In this document: positions 46,801 through 58,955 of the stretch, in pieces
Layout of the letters: each line of letters starts with the position of its first letter
How positions within the stretch are numbered: position 1 is the first letter of the stretch
Position numbers and translations under genes: made by a program
Notes under the pieces: generated by a model
Told to the model about the DNA's origin: nothing
Database searches by the model: none
The model's input: the letters and a program-made list of their open reading frames with translations, nothing else
Assembly (NCBI GenBank): GCA_037367405.1
Contig: JAZKJV010006049.1
Location: 620,001-684,000, forward strand
DNA length: 64,000 bases
Source: Ottelia alismoides
Taxonomy: Eukaryota; Streptophyta; Magnoliopsida; Alismatales; Hydrocharitaceae
Reading direction: 5' to 3'

Positions 46801-49800
46801 GATGATTGAGGGCCGGGTAATGAGATGGTAGTGGGATGGAGGGGCTCGGAATGGGGTGAAGCGGGGGAGACCATGGGTGGTGATGACATCGGTTGCACAT
46901 CAGTTGCATGGTTAGATGAGGGGGGTTTCGATGAGATTGTATTAGTTGGAGACATGGATGTATCGATGAATGAACCGTTGTAATCAAGGATCATATACTC
47001 CATAATGTACTACCTTCAGACTGGACTCGAGCCGATTCTTCAACATTTGCTGATGCAAATATGAATTGTGGTCTAGCTGATTTAAATCATTGCACGTTTG
47101 TCAATATTAATAAGATCTTTGAATAATAGAAACGATTCAACTCTATGCTATATTTGGAGATGAGAGTAGAAGAAAGAAGAGTGCAACGAGATATTTGTTC
47201 AATCCTTAATTTGGACATATTCTGAATTTTATTTTCCATCGCACTGTTCATAAAATATTGATACTGTCTTGAATCTTGGAATTAGAAGGATAGTTTCAAG
47301 ACATATGCTTCGAGGTGGGTTGAGCTTTTTCGCACTTGGGCGAGCACCTCATGCTGTTTTAGCAAGGCATGTGCCTTTTATGATCGAGGTAGTCTTGAGG
47401 CACGAGGCAGTGGAGCGAAGCTAAGGCGCTGCCTCCATTTCAACGACACTTAAAGTATCACAAGTGGCGTTTGCTTATGATCCATATAAGTTTTGACCCT
47501 CTTTTCATATATCTGCTTTATCGAAAACTCCTAGCTGTTGCAGCTACCCATTGTTGCCCTTGACATTTTCATACCATTTTGTACCTTTTTTCCTGAGATG
47601 GTATTTAATTTTAATATTTTCTGAGATGTTTTTTTAAATAAAACGATGATGAGAGATTGTCCTTGTTACTTTTATTACCTTAGTCTAGTTGCACTTAGTT
47701 ATGGACATTAGCATATATGTCCGTGTTCAGTTTAAAATATCTTAGATCTGATTTAGTGACTGTTCAAGTGGAATGTGATGGCAATCTGAAATTGTTGTGA
47801 ATTCTGGACTAATCATGTATAATTATATGGTAATATTTTTATGCATGTGTTCGTTGTGTAATTAAATCATAAGACTTGTATTGTGTCTTGTGATCATTAT
47901 TGTCTTGTAATTTGATTATACTTAGTTATATATTAAAAAAAGAATACATTTAGCTATGCTTTGAATTGTTACTATTGACAAATCAATAAATACTATTTCC
48001 TAAAAAAATCTAAAATCACTCTAGCATATATATCCATGTTCAGTTTAAAATAAGTATCTTAGATTGATTTAACGACTGTACAGGTGGGTTGTGGATTTAA
48101 TTGTTATAGGGATTTTAATTTTTTGTGAACTGTGAAAAGATAATTTATAATTTAGTGGTTGTATCATAGTAAATAAAACATTGAACTTATATTATGTTTT
48201 GTTATCTTTATTTGTCTTGCTATCAACAATTAATTTAATGTAATGATTGTTCCTCTTTGACATTGAAGAAGTATACTAAACATCCTTTAATCACTTTAAA
48301 TGTATGGAGGTTTGTGTTATAATATAGTTTTCTAAAATCAATACAATATTTTTGGTCAAATTGCATTTTTTGAGAGATTAGTGAGGCTTACGTCTTGACC
48401 GCCTTGAGGACATGCCTTGCTGGATTTCAAGAAAACCACATGTATCCTTCTTTCATTTTTTAAAATCCTTGACGTAATTGTTCCAAGTTTACGAGAAACT
48501 ATATTTACTTTCCTGATATACTTGATTAGACCGATCTATGTCGGTATGGAGTCTCGACGGCTAGCTTAGGGTAGATCCTTACAGTGACCAAGCCAAGGAG
48601 TGACTTATCATCAAGGCTTTTAAAATCGTGCCTCGAGGCATTGAGGTGCACGCTGCAAGGCGCTTTTCACCTCGTTTCCTATATTCAAAACTGAAGCTTC
48701 AAAGTGCTGAGGCACTGAGGCGTAAGTAAGGCGCCATCTTGCTGTCAATGCCCTAAAAAACCCTTTAGCCCTATTCTACTCCCCCCACCCCCACCCACCA
48801 TAAAAAAACTTTTGCCTAATTCTAAAGCCCTTCATCTGTGCCTCCTATTCTCCGCTGCAACTTCTTCTGCAATAGCTTTTAGATCCTCCATCAAAGTACT
48901 GTTGCGATATGAGAACCTTGTTAGCTTAGTTTGGTAGGTTGAGGTGAAGTTGATGTACTGTATAATAAACCCTGTTTAAGTTTATGTAAAATGTTGGAAG
49001 CTTCGTTTTGATGAACTTTTCGTTATAATCATTGGACTTGATAGCTTAGTTTTGACATATTCCCGGATCCAACTGTATATATATCTTCATATTTAGCAGA
49101 CTATTATTTACATGTCTGTGACTTGTAACATAGGAAATTCTTTTGACGTTATCTTCAAATTGACTATTATTTCTTTTTCAACTTATGATTTGTCTCATCA
49201 TTCCTATCCAGTACAAATTTTGGATTTTTATAGTTTTTCATCTAAAAATTGGGCTTACACCTCTACCGCTTCGAAGCTTATACCTTGATTCAATTACAGA
49301 AAACCACATCGATTTGCCTCACATTTTTAAAGGTCTTGCTTACGATGATTTGTCCATCATTGATACTTGGGGGACGTTGATGTCGTTGTCCATTTCTAGG
49401 GCGAATAGGGTAACTTGCACTCTTAAGCGTGCACCTCTATCTAACATTCAGGAAGGTTTCCTTATCTTCTTTGATATTGACTCATCTTATCCTAGGTTGA
49501 ATGAAGAGTCATGATTACCTCTATTATCGATTGGGGCTGACACACATCCGTGAATAAAAGTAGGGTTACTCTCAGACGTTGCTTCATCTCGTGAGTTATA
49601 TTTCACCCCCATCACCAACTACCCATGGGTTTATCGAAATTATGAGATTCTATCGTCCAATATACATTATATTCTATAATGGTGACTTCCTTATTTACTT
49701 AAAACTTTTGATCGTACCCTTCCAAATTTACAATATCCTAGTGGACAAATGGGTTGAGGTGGTGGTACAATTCTCACTCTTGGAAGATGAACGAGAGACA

Positions 49801-52096
49801 GTTGAAATGCCGTGAAAAAGACCAGCCTTACGTCTTGAAATTTGAATGGTTGCATTCCTCATGTTTGGAAATTTTGATCTTGTGAAAGAGATTTGTGGTA
49901 GGGCGTATATCGACAGGCTGCTCTCCTTGTGTTTGGAGGAATTTTGGACTAGTTTGGACAATGCAGTGAATCAGCCCAGGGCTGAAGACGAAGCCCCTTA
50001 CATTTTTATGGGCCACATGCTTCGGTAGAGGTGCTTTGATTTTTTTGTTAGGAGCATGTTGAGAACGACCTCACTGATGCATTTATCTGTACAAATCCTT
50101 GATCGGATCCTGTTAATTTTTATTTTGAATTTTGATTATTGATGGAGCTCATGGGTAGGAAAATGCTTGGTGCTAACGATCTAAAATATGAATACGATGC
50201 AGATACATATGTTGACAGATATGAAGTATGTGGTAGCATATCGTTACAAATGGATAAAGATGTAAAACGGATACTGAGGGATACAAATAATGGGGAAAAT
50301 ATTTTGTAGATTAGCTTACATGGATTGTACGGCTTACACCTAAAAAATATATTAAAAGTATACATTTTATGATAATTATATGAAATATGATGAAAGAATG
50401 CATAAAACTTTGTTACCCACAATTACAATTAAGTCTACAATTGTATTTATATATTAAAATGGATGTAAATGGTCTGTGGTAGTGCCGTGTGCCTACCACC
50501 CAAAAGACCAAGGTTCAAATCCATCCTTGTGGGGGTTGCATTAGGTAGTCGATAGCCAGTTTAAATGACAGTGGAATCTTTCAACATGGACTTGAGCAAG
50601 AATCCATGTAGCCGACCTTACTTATGGTGGGAGAAGCCTTTGCCATTTATTAAAATGGATGTACGAGATATCAAAGTAATCAGTATCCGCATCCATTGTA
50701 AAACACATACGACACGAATACAGATGTCAAAATCTGTTGTATAAAACAAGTATGCAAGTGGATTGGGTACATGTATATTAATATCCGTTTGCTTCCCTAG
50801 TGTTCACCCTCCACTTTATGAAGAAAAAACATTTCAAGAACAAATCCGTAATTCATGCTTGCATCGTGGGTGGAAGCCTTTGTCGCAGTGCAGGAGTCTA
50901 CCTATTGCTAGGTGAAGTCCTCTGGCACATACAGTTTCATGATTTCTTTACTTCAGAGAATTATTTTTCACCTTGGTTTCCATAGAAACAGATTCTGTTT
51001 CCAATTGAAACTAATATAGGAAAGAGAGTGACATCTGGAATTACAAGAAAATGTGGAGTTTGTACGAAGTGTGGTAATATTATGGTAGTCCGAGTCCGTC
51101 CATCGCTAATGTTGTAGTTATTGCTTCCGAATGTCTCATTCTGTATTTTCTGCTTTGATGGTTTCCACCTTCCTAATCTGGCTATACCTTTTCAGTTGCA
51201 ACCTGACAACAACAAAGCCTTTTCCCATATTAAGTAGGGTTGGCTATATGGATTCTTTGATGGTTTCCACCTTCCTAAGCTGGCTATATCCTTTCAATTA
51301 CCACCTGAGTGTGACCATAATATATGTGCTTTTTTCTGCCATTTGATTGCTCAATGTTTTGATTTTTAGTATAAAGGGCTCCTTGAGCACTATATCTGGC
51401 CACTGTCTTCAATTTCTATGATCTTAATTAACAATGGATATAGATTATCAATTAGGAGGCGATGACAAAAAGATATCTTTGGATGGAGAGAAAGACAGTA
51501 AACTTTCTTTGGATGGAGAAAACAACATTAAAAAGGTGATTTCAGATGTAGAAAAAGAAGGCAAATGTTCTGAAACTTGCCATCGCCGTGACATGAAGAT
51601 AAAACATGCTGCAGTTACTGCACTTGCTGCTGCTGCTGTTAAGGCTAAGATTTTGGCTAGGCAGGAGGAAGACCAAATTCGGCAAGTTGCCTCTCTGGTG
51701 ATTGGCAAACAGGTGGTTTCTGATGGAAACTATTCTTATTTGGTGCTCGTCAATTTTCTTTTCTTTTTCCGGACCGTCAATAGTGGGCAGCGGCCATGCT
51801 AAAATATATGATGCTAATATTTGCCTGTGTTGATCTTGCAGTTGCACAAGTTGGAATTAAAATTAGCCCTCCTTAATGAGGTAGATGGCATGATTATGCG
51901 AGTAAGAGAACAACTGGACCGTGCACGAAAGAAACTTTACCATGAGCGAACCCAAATTATTGCTGCTCGTTATGGTGTTTCCACCTCCTCTAAGCCTCCC
52001 CAAGGACTCCCTATGAGATTTGCAGCAGCCCAGGGCGCTGCTGGTTCTAGGCAACCAAACATGACATCCCAAAAACCTCTTGTTAATAAACCTTGA
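37847..52096 (+). CDS. SWI3D: SWI/SNF chromatin-remodelling subunit, SWI3D type (7 exons)
   Basis: Exons: 37847-38267, 38426-38967, 41080-41649, 41727-41914, 42000-42517, 51444-51712, 51842-52096; all introns GT-AG and phases fit, giving 920 codons. Residues 1-140 are a basic, Pro/Ala-rich start. The SWIRM domain follows at about 142-240 (WFQWKKVHPIEEQSMASFF, then LEFLDHWGLINFHP). A ZZ-type zinc finger at 300-340 (YHCNACSGDC, RYHCQKK, DFDLCTDCY) separates SWI3D from SWI3A, B and C. SANT/Myb is at 360-405 (NWTDHETLLLLEAIELYGANW). A conserved block follows (NPVMALAAFLADIVDPD), then a long acidic Ser/Thr-rich region and a C-terminal helical region at about 800-895 (KAKILARQEEDQIRQ, RVREQLDRARKKLYHERTQI). 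Known role of the family: scaffold subunit of nucleosome-remodelling complexes in the nucleus. The exon 5 donor and exon 6 acceptor are inferred from phase (a split codon restored as Asp) and are the least sure. No frameshift is seen, so the gene looks intact. The end after the coiled region seems shorter than in Arabidopsis. Confidence 0.92.
38968..41079 (+). other. SWI3D intron 2
   Basis: 2112 bp, starting GTCAGT and ending TTACCAG, splitting the ZZ zinc finger between Lys321 and Ala322. AT-rich with a SINE at 39825-39929 and no supported frame. Confidence 0.85.
39825..39929 (+). mobile_element. Short tRNA-derived SINE in SWI3D intron 2
   Basis: A 105-bp insert ends in an A8 tract and is flanked by ctccagggac on both sides (39815-39824 and 39930-39939), a perfect 10-bp target duplication. 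It contains an A-box-like tggtatgcggtagaag and a B-box-like ggttccagtcc, the two internal promoter elements of RNA polymerase III. It is shorter than typical plant SINEs, so it may be a truncated or minimal type. Confidence 0.75.
44930..45292 (+). pseudogene. L1-type LINE C-terminal fragment in intron 5
   Basis: Read with frameshifts, the plus strand gives FFRCPGSRKTW at about 45.05 kb and then VKLISHIWAIWLARNGFIFK and YRENIFEHAKAL (45160-45285), the zinc-binding and terminal region of plant L1-type ORF2. It is the same LINE type as the ends at 7.8 and 14.4 kb. Confidence 0.65.
46482..46637 (+). repeat. Tandem duplication of about 86 bp in intron 5
   Basis: aattggaggg...taccaggtgagcaaggtgctgtcttgctcgggg, then actggagg, is followed at 46568 by a second copy (aattagagggg, taccaggtgagtaaggtgct...). 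The copies differ by a few bases and a short indel. Confidence 0.75.
50468..50648 (+). mobile_element. tRNA-derived SINE in SWI3D intron 5
   Basis: A 181-bp insert between two perfect 15-bp copies of attaaaatggatgta (50453-50467 and 50649-50663). The head has an A-box-like tctgtggtagtgccg and a B-box ggttcaaatcc, spaced as in a tRNA gene. The 3' part is unrelated to tRNA and ends gccattt. Intact target duplication and boxes suggest a fairly recent insertion. Confidence 0.85.
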
Positions 52097-53785
52097 TTCC
52101 TCTTTTTCTTTTCCCGTTGAAAAGCTCCTGATTCTGGAGTACCTGCACATTCTATCCCGGAAGCTGCCCGATTGCATCAAATGAATATCAGGAGCATCAA
52201 TCACATTCATGTTTTCTTGTGACCATGCTGCTGAAGGATTATGCTCGCCCTACCTTTTTTATTGGTAGTCTTCCGTCTCATCTCCTTATTTCCCCATTTT
52301 TTTAAAGTTTCTACTCACAGCTATGCATTTTATATTCTTTGCAGTGGATTTTGTCTCCTGATGTGGACAATGCTCAGTAGCTGCAGTGCTATTGTGCTTC
52401 AGCCCATTTTGGAATTACATATTGAACAACTTTGGTATACTAATTATGTAATCTGGGTGGGGCAGACAGATGTCCCCATTCCCGTTTGTGTCAAATGGCT
52501 ACTTCCTCTCTTGGCTGATGGTGGGGCCAAAAAGCTGGGGAAGTTGGGATCTCTGTCAGTTGGACGTTGTCATGAGAACATCAAATTTCAATTATAGAAT
52601 GGGCCATTGTCCTTGTCATGTGTACTTTTGTTGCCTGTGGGTTTTAAATGGAATAGTGTTTCTGTTATACATAACCACTGGAGGCATACGTACCTTATCC
52701 AGAAGGAAGATGATGACAAAAGGGGGATGATTTGGTCAGAATGTCAGCTGTGGTCACTGGTCTGAATTTTTGTGCTTCGACATTGAATAGAAGACTGATT
52801 ACATGTGATGCAGGGCAGTGTGCTTTGATTGGGAGACGCAGACAAATTGGAATCCAAACTATTTGATGGGGACAGAAGGTACCCGACTTAGTTATGTACC
52901 TCGAATGTTGCTAGATTATTAGTGTCAGCTTCAGAGGGACTTGGACCTACCAAATCCTATGACAAGTATCACTGGTCTATACCCTTTCGGGCCTGCTTGC
53001 GTAATGTTGCCATTTTATATAATTGGAGGATTCATGTTATGGAAGAGCTTGACGACTGCGCACCTTGTTCATGTTTCTTCTCTCGAGAAACTCCTACTAC
53101 GACAATAAGTTGCGAGGGATTGATGCAGGAAAGAAACTCGTGTTACACCGTAGTTTAATGGGCATCCAGGTTTGGATTGATAACCCGGTTTTTGGGTCAG
53201 TAACTTGGGATTTAATCCCAATCAATTATCTATGGAGTTATTGATTTATCATGTTTCATCATTCTCTATATAATCGTAACCCAGGTTGTAAATTTGGCCG
53301 GTTAAATAAATATATTTGGCGTGGTCAGTCTTGATTTAAATCTATGATTTTACTAAGTTTGATTCGAATTAGTGCCTAATAATATGATCCATTAATTGGT
53401 TACACATGTACTAAGTTCATTTTCGCCTTTTTTAACAAACCTATGATTGTTCCTTTTTCAGTATCTCCATTGGAACATCACTCTTATTACAATACGACAC
53501 TCTCTTCTCCTTGCACTTCCTATGCGGGTCTAGTGCATTCCACCATCTTCTATGTGTGACTTGCTTGTCTTTATCCCATGTTTTATTTAGCGCAATTCTT
53601 GTGATGCCTATCATTTTCATTGTTCAATCACTTATGACTGCCTTCAATTATTCTTTTCCTTCTCTATATGCCCACCCTAAAAAACATAAATGGGTCGGTT
53701 CGGCTAGAATTTAAGCTCGTGTTAGTTGTATTGGATTGGGTTGTTGGTCTATTAGGATAAGAAACTGCGAGTTTATGACTTAGCC
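52097..53785 (+). other. SWI3D 3' UTR and downstream flank
   Basis: No second gene is supported. The first several hundred bases probably contain the 3' UTR; no single polyadenylation signal stands out. Short frames (52241-52597, 52922-53158, 53511-53714) lack recognisable domains. Confidence 0.5.
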
Positions 53786-53793
53786 CATGTCAA

Positions 53794-54194
53794 GGGGAAA
53801 GGATCCTTTGGTGTAATGGGTTTTTTAATAGAGGTGTTGTAATTCCTTTTTTTTGCGATTTTCATTTTGAAAATCCAACCTTATGGATTATATCTTCTAC
53901 TATTGTTCCATATATCCTCCAAATTTCGCTTGAATCCGAGCTCATTTGTTATTTTATCTTAATGGTCAAAGCTCTGGTTGACATTTAAACAACTTAAATC
54001 CCATTTCAAAAAGAACCGAATTTTTTATCATTAAGATAAAATAGCAAATGGCCTTGGATTTGAGCAAAATTTGAAGGATATGTGGAACAATAGTAGAAGA
54101 TATAATCCATAATGTTGGATTTTCAAAATGAATTGAAAAAAAGTGAATTACAACACGTTGCAGTAAAATCCGTTACACCAGAGGATCCTTTCCC
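53794..54194. mobile_element. MITE with GGGGAAAGGATCC ends
   Basis: Left end GGGGAAAGGATCCTTTGGTGT and right end reversed GGGAAAGGATCCTCTGGTGT, with inverted similarity continuing inward (cattttgaaaatccaac against gttggattttcaaaatg; aagataaaatagcaaa against its complement). Flanks catgtcaa (53786-53793) and catatcaa (54195-54202) give an 8-bp duplication with one mismatch, pointing to hAT. It is related to the MITE at 37.3 kb. Confidence 0.8.
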
Positions 54195-54202
54195 CATATC
54201 AA

Positions 54203-54758
54203 GGGTCTTGGGTTGGTTTACATGGGAGCTGCTCATCCTTGCAAATGATCATACCGTGGAAAATCAATCATGCTCTTTCCAAAAACATGTATATTATCGA
54301 ATTTGTATCTTGTTAAAATATTAAGAGCACCGGGACAATTTGTTTCAACCTAGTGTTTCATTTAAAGATCTTGTTTTTGAGTCATTGGATCCTTCCCATT
54401 CATAAGATCTAAATATTCAATAATAAAAATATTCAATACCTAGTGACTAATATTCAAATTCTTAATGTAGGAAAAATGTTATAATAGAAAGCATTCAAAT
54501 TAATTTCTATCCACACGTATATCATTAGATATAGTTTCAAAACTTTTATATTGAAAGTCCTAGACAAAAGTGCAACGACTTTAATTAAGTGGTTCCTTCC
54601 TGAAAAGACTCACATTGGATATTGAAATCCTAGAAAAATTGATAAAGGGAGAACAAAGAGCTCAGTAGTATGGTAACTAAAAACGTGAAAAATCAGAGTT
54701 CTTAAGAAAGTGATATTTGTGTGTCCTTGCGAGAGCACACGAAGCCCAATTAAGTTCA
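54203..54758. other. Unassigned AT-rich DNA
   Basis: No gene or repeat pair recognised between the MITE and the TA microsatellite. Confidence 0.4.
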
Positions 54759-54773
54759 TATATATATATATAT

Positions 54774-54804
<31 letters not shown>

Positions 54805-54809
54805 CACAT

Positions 54810-54861
<52 letters not shown>
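54759..54861. repeat. (TA)n/(CA)n compound microsatellite
   Basis: About 100 bp of alternating TA, with TACA and CACA interruptions near 54777 and 54805. The long-TIR transposon starts at its right edge. Frames translated through it (54610-54876 and 54710-54895) are artefacts. Confidence 0.9.
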
Positions 54862-54864
<3 letters not shown>

Positions 54865-55125
54865 ATTTTTATCCAATGCGCACAGGGCTCATTAGCGTTT
54901 CAATGAGCACCCATTCTCGGCCATACACGTGTATTACTAATTAAGTTGTTCCCTATTTCGAAGGATGTTGTTTTTGGAAGGAGATTAATATGCAAAACGA
55001 TTTAACAATAAGTGATATTCCAATTATATCGCGTCCTAAAAAATAGGAAGATCATTTTGGAAAGAAAATATTTGAATCGATGATTTCTTGCAGAAATTCG
55101 AGATCCAAATGCTCAGGTCAGTAAT

Positions 55126-55312
55126 ATATACACAATGAACAAGTAAGTGCTTGTTGTGAAGTCAGTAATATCCAAACAACGGTCAGTAATCTACATTCAT
55201 TTTATTACATGGTGCAGATTTCAGTAATATATACACAATGGACAAGTAAGTGCTTGTTGTGAAGTCAGTAAAACCATATGAAATGATCAGTAATTTCCAT
55301 ATATTTTATTAC
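55126..55312. repeat. CAGTAAT repeat array, left part
   Basis: Two units of about 105 bp (gtcagtaatatatacacaatg-acaagtaagtgcttgttgtgaagtcagta, at 55124 and 55219), each with a second gatcagtaat or ggtcagtaat box. They match the array at 60.3-60.95 kb in unit structure. Confidence 0.8.
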
Positions 55313-58300
55313 TGATGAATACACATTCATCACTCTTTATTCTTATATTTTAGCTACAAAAACCTATGCAAATGCATGTAGATATGTGTAAATAGGAAAA
55401 GTTAGCAAAAGCATGCATGTTTGTAAATATAGATAATTAGCATGTTTTTGTGCAAAATAAAAGAATAAAGATGAAAAAGAAAAAGAGGGAAATATTTAGA
55501 ATAAATATTGAGCAACCTAACCCAAGGGAGGGCTCAGCATGGGCCTGACCGCATAAAAGCCAAGTAGAGGGAGATAGGGGCTCACACCTGTATATATTTG
55601 TAAATAAATAAATTATATATTTTTCTCACCCAAAAATATGTTGTAAATATTTGTAAATATTTATGAAGTATAAAAACAAAACAAAAAGATAAAAATCAAA
55701 AATTCAAAAAGAACCCTACACCTTGTATATAGACCATCATCCTTATTTGTTTCACCTTGTAAATAAAGTTATTTATTTCCCAAAACTTTTTGTAAATATT
55801 CTATGTATATATTGTAAATAAAATGAATAAAAAGAAACAAAACAAAAAAAATTTCAAATAAAAATTACAAAATTAAAATACAAAAATACCTTGTACATAT
55901 ACCATGTACATATATGTATATCACTAATTATTTAACCTATGTATATAAATAATAAAAATAAAATAAAAATAGCCTTTTATTCCTCCTTTTATCCTATAAA
56001 TAAATAAAATATAAAATAGGAATAAAAATGTATAAAAAGAACTAATTAAAAATCAAAAATCAAAAATCAATATAGTGTATATATACCTATGTATAGCTAC
56101 TATGTATAGACCTTATTTTTATTTCCAAAAATTAATTAAAAATCACAAAAAAATAGAAAAAATTAAAACAAAAATATTTTGTGTTTTGAGTTTTTGAAAA
56201 TTCGGCCATTTAAGGCCCCAAAAAAAATCAAATAAGAATTCAACCCTTGGCGGGCTCTGATTGGTCCACGGGGGATTGTTGACCCCCGGTCAACACCTCC
56301 CCCAGGACCACCAGAGCCCGGGTCCTGTTCGCGGACCCGACTTCGCCCAATTATCTCTACCAGACCCGATCCCCATTTTGCCTAATCTAAGGTCCTAATC
56401 ATCCCCCGTGCATCCGGGAATCTCGCCCGACATTCTTCCTTGGGATCCGCGCTTCAGCTCGCCCTACCCGATCGATCCTTCCCGGACCTGCACCCATATA
56501 AAACTCGAGCTCAGCCGCCTCCTCATTCCATCTTTGGCTCTCCACCTTCACTCCCGTGACCTCCATTGTAACCACCGAGGTGACAGCTCGCGTTGGCCCT
56601 TGTTGCAGCGAGGAGGAGGTGCTTGGACCATCGATCCGGCAGCCGCGCGCCGCCGTGCTCCGCCACCTAGCTGGAGCTCGAGCCTCAGGCAGTGACGACC
56701 TTCGAGGCGACGACCAGGAGCTAGCCAAGCTCCAGCCCAGTCTTTCGCATCGCCCAGGTATCCATTTAGCGCATCTATTTAGTGTAATTTCATGTTTCGC
56801 CCAAATCGACCCCTCGCCGTGTTCCTCTGATTCCGACCATCTCGCGTACTATTTCGATCATCGGAGCACACCATCACCCTCGCCACTCCCTCGCGCACGT
56901 TCTACGCCCACTCGTTCAACCCAGCTCGCCCCGGAGCTGGGAGTCGAGCTCCTCCATCCCCAGCTCGCCGGAGCTCATTCGCACCGACCCACCAGCCACC
57001 GTCACCCCGCTTCTTTGGGTCGAGGCACTTTGCCCTCGACCCGCGAAGCTCCTGGCGTGTTTTGCAGGTCAGAAGGAGGGCATCTGAGCCCCCCTCACAT
57101 CAGGTCCAGGAGCCCACCGCCGCCGAGCTCGCCGGAGCCCCTCCAGGGCTCGGGTGGGCCATCGGACAGTACCAACAGCTGCGGGACGCCGTCACCCATC
57201 TTCCCCGATCACCAGGAGCAGCTGAGGAGGACTGCAGCTCACGCACGAGGCCGGCGAAGTTCGCCGGTGGAGTGTTCTTCCACCATCCTCCAGCACCGTC
57301 CGATCAGCCCCCGCTCCCAGTTTGCATCGCCACCATCCATTTCTCGAGGAGCAGCAGCCGTTGATCAGATCGAGGGGCTGATCTGAACCGTCCGAGCAGC
57401 AGAGAGAGAGCCACCTGAGACCTGACCCGTCCGATCCTCCACGTGGCTCCCTCTGGAGCGTCGATTTGGCCCAAGAGACAAAGAAGGAGAGCGCCACCAT
57501 CCAGAGCCGCCCGATCTTCCACGTGGCGCGAATCCAGCCGTCGACGAATAAAGGGGTAATTTGCTTAGGGCCCCCTCTTAGTTTGTCTTTTTATTTTTAG
57601 TCCTGTAAATATTTTAGTAACTTTATTTACGTAGGGTAAATTGCATTGTGGACCCTGTGCTTGTTTGTATTTGCATGTATGCCCTTGTGTGTATGAGTCC
57701 ACGTGCTTCGTCACGTGTCTAGCTGGGCTATTTACATTTTTCATCCTGTAGTTCTGTTGGGTTATGAAATGAATGAATACTTTTTGGTAATTGCATTTAT
57801 GCCCCTGTGAGTGTTGTTTATGCGCATGCGCGGATTTTAGTGGGATTTTTGCATCCAAGCTCCTGGACTTTTGGTACGAGTTACCAAAAAGTCCAGAAAC
57901 TTGGTTTTTATTACCAAGAGGCCCCTGAGTGCCCCAGCCACGCACCACGCGCGTGACTTGCTGGGCTTTTTGCATCTTGGCCCTCAGACTTTAGGGTATT
58001 TGCACTTACGTCCCTGTGCACAGTGCCCCCTCTTTGATTTTTGAATAAATATCAAACCACCTCCAAATTCGATGAAAATTTGACACATGGCTCCTGCCAT
58101 GTTGTTGGATTTTTGAGAATTTTTGAGGATATTTTTGATTTTATTTGGTATTTTTAAAAATTCAAAAACACCTATTTTAGCTACTGTCTAGGTTTAAAAA
58201 TACAAAAAAAATATAAAATCACCTCCAAAAATTCTAAAAAAAATTAGCTACTTTTTCTTGCTTGTTGTTTGATTTTCTAGCCAATTTTGGCTATTTTCCA

Positions 58301-58955
58301 TTAAGTAAAAACCCTAAAAATTGAAAAACCCCTAAAAACTCATAAAAATTATAATAAATAATTTAAAAATCCAAAAACAATAATTAGGGTGCCTAAATTT
58401 TCCTTGTCTTTTCTAGATTACAGGAAAATTACCTCCAAGGCCTGTTGAGACTCTTAAATATTTTATTTTTGAGTTTTAGGCCTTGCTGGACAGTACCTAG
58501 GATTTTTAGCCTGTTTGATTTTTAGAAAATAATTTACCCATTAGAAAAATATCAAAAATTCACCAAAAACACTTAAAAACCTAAAAAACATAAAAATACT
58601 TTTTCCTGAATTTTTGCTTTATTTTTGGTGTGTTAAATAATTTGCCTAAGTGTGTTGATATTTGTTTCCTTTTATTTTCTTTATCTTTTAAAAACCCAAA
58701 AAAGTATAAAAATTATTAAAAACCACTAAAAAACACTTTTCTTTTATTTTATTCTCTTTTTACTACTTCGTAGGCCCTAGGCCAATCCGTGCTCCTTGAG
58801 TTCGACCCTGGGAGCTATACCAGGTTAATCCATAGCTAGGACCGCTTGCTTGCCTTGTTTGATCTTTGATTGATTTTGCGGTTCGATATTTTTCTTGATT
58901 GAGTGACCCCGAGTGTTAGAGGTCTCAACGACCTATTTGATACCTTTACCTCGTT
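55313..58955 (+). repeat. 5' LTR of the second Athila-like element
   Basis: The ends and internal landmarks follow the first LTR: gttttgagtttttgaaaattcggcc at 56.18 kb, a TATA box at 56.5 kb, GC-rich transcribed part, AT-rich downstream part, and ctccttgagttcgaccctgg near 58.79 kb, which matches ctccctgagatcgaccttgg near the end of the complete LTR. The right edge is lost in the deletion junction. The 276-codon frame at 56556-57386 lies in the GC-rich LTR part and has no domain. Confidence 0.7.
56497..56503 (+). promoter_or_regulatory. Predicted LTR TATA box
   Basis: TATAAAA in a C-rich surround, 1.18 kb from the LTR start, matching the position and context of TATAAATA in the complete element. 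Confidence 0.55.

Larger units (their letters stand above)
42518..51443 (+). other. SWI3D intron 5, 8.9 kb of repeat debris
   Basis: The intron starts GGGTATT after a donor GT at 42518 and ends ...GGATATAG at 51443. It contains a G11 run near 42894, a LINE fragment at 44.9-45.3 kb, a short tandem duplication at 46.5 kb, two cgcctc-rich patches at 47.3-47.45 and 48.37-48.75 kb that look like MITE ends, and a SINE at 50468-50648. Frames such as 46563-47003 (minus), 49185-49514 and 43680-43982 have no recognisable domain and are not called. Confidence 0.75.

Noticed and set aside
46563..47003. Serine/proline-rich minus-strand frames in intron 5
   Set aside because: Two overlapping frames of low complexity with no domain; they partly cover the 86-bp tandem duplication.
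54610..54895. Frames of repeated Tyr-Ile on both strands
   Set aside because: They are translations of the TA/CA microsatellite.
56556..57386. 276-codon frame in the second Athila-like LTR
   Set aside because: It lies in the GC-rich transcribed part of the LTR, overlaps frames on the other strand and has no known domain.
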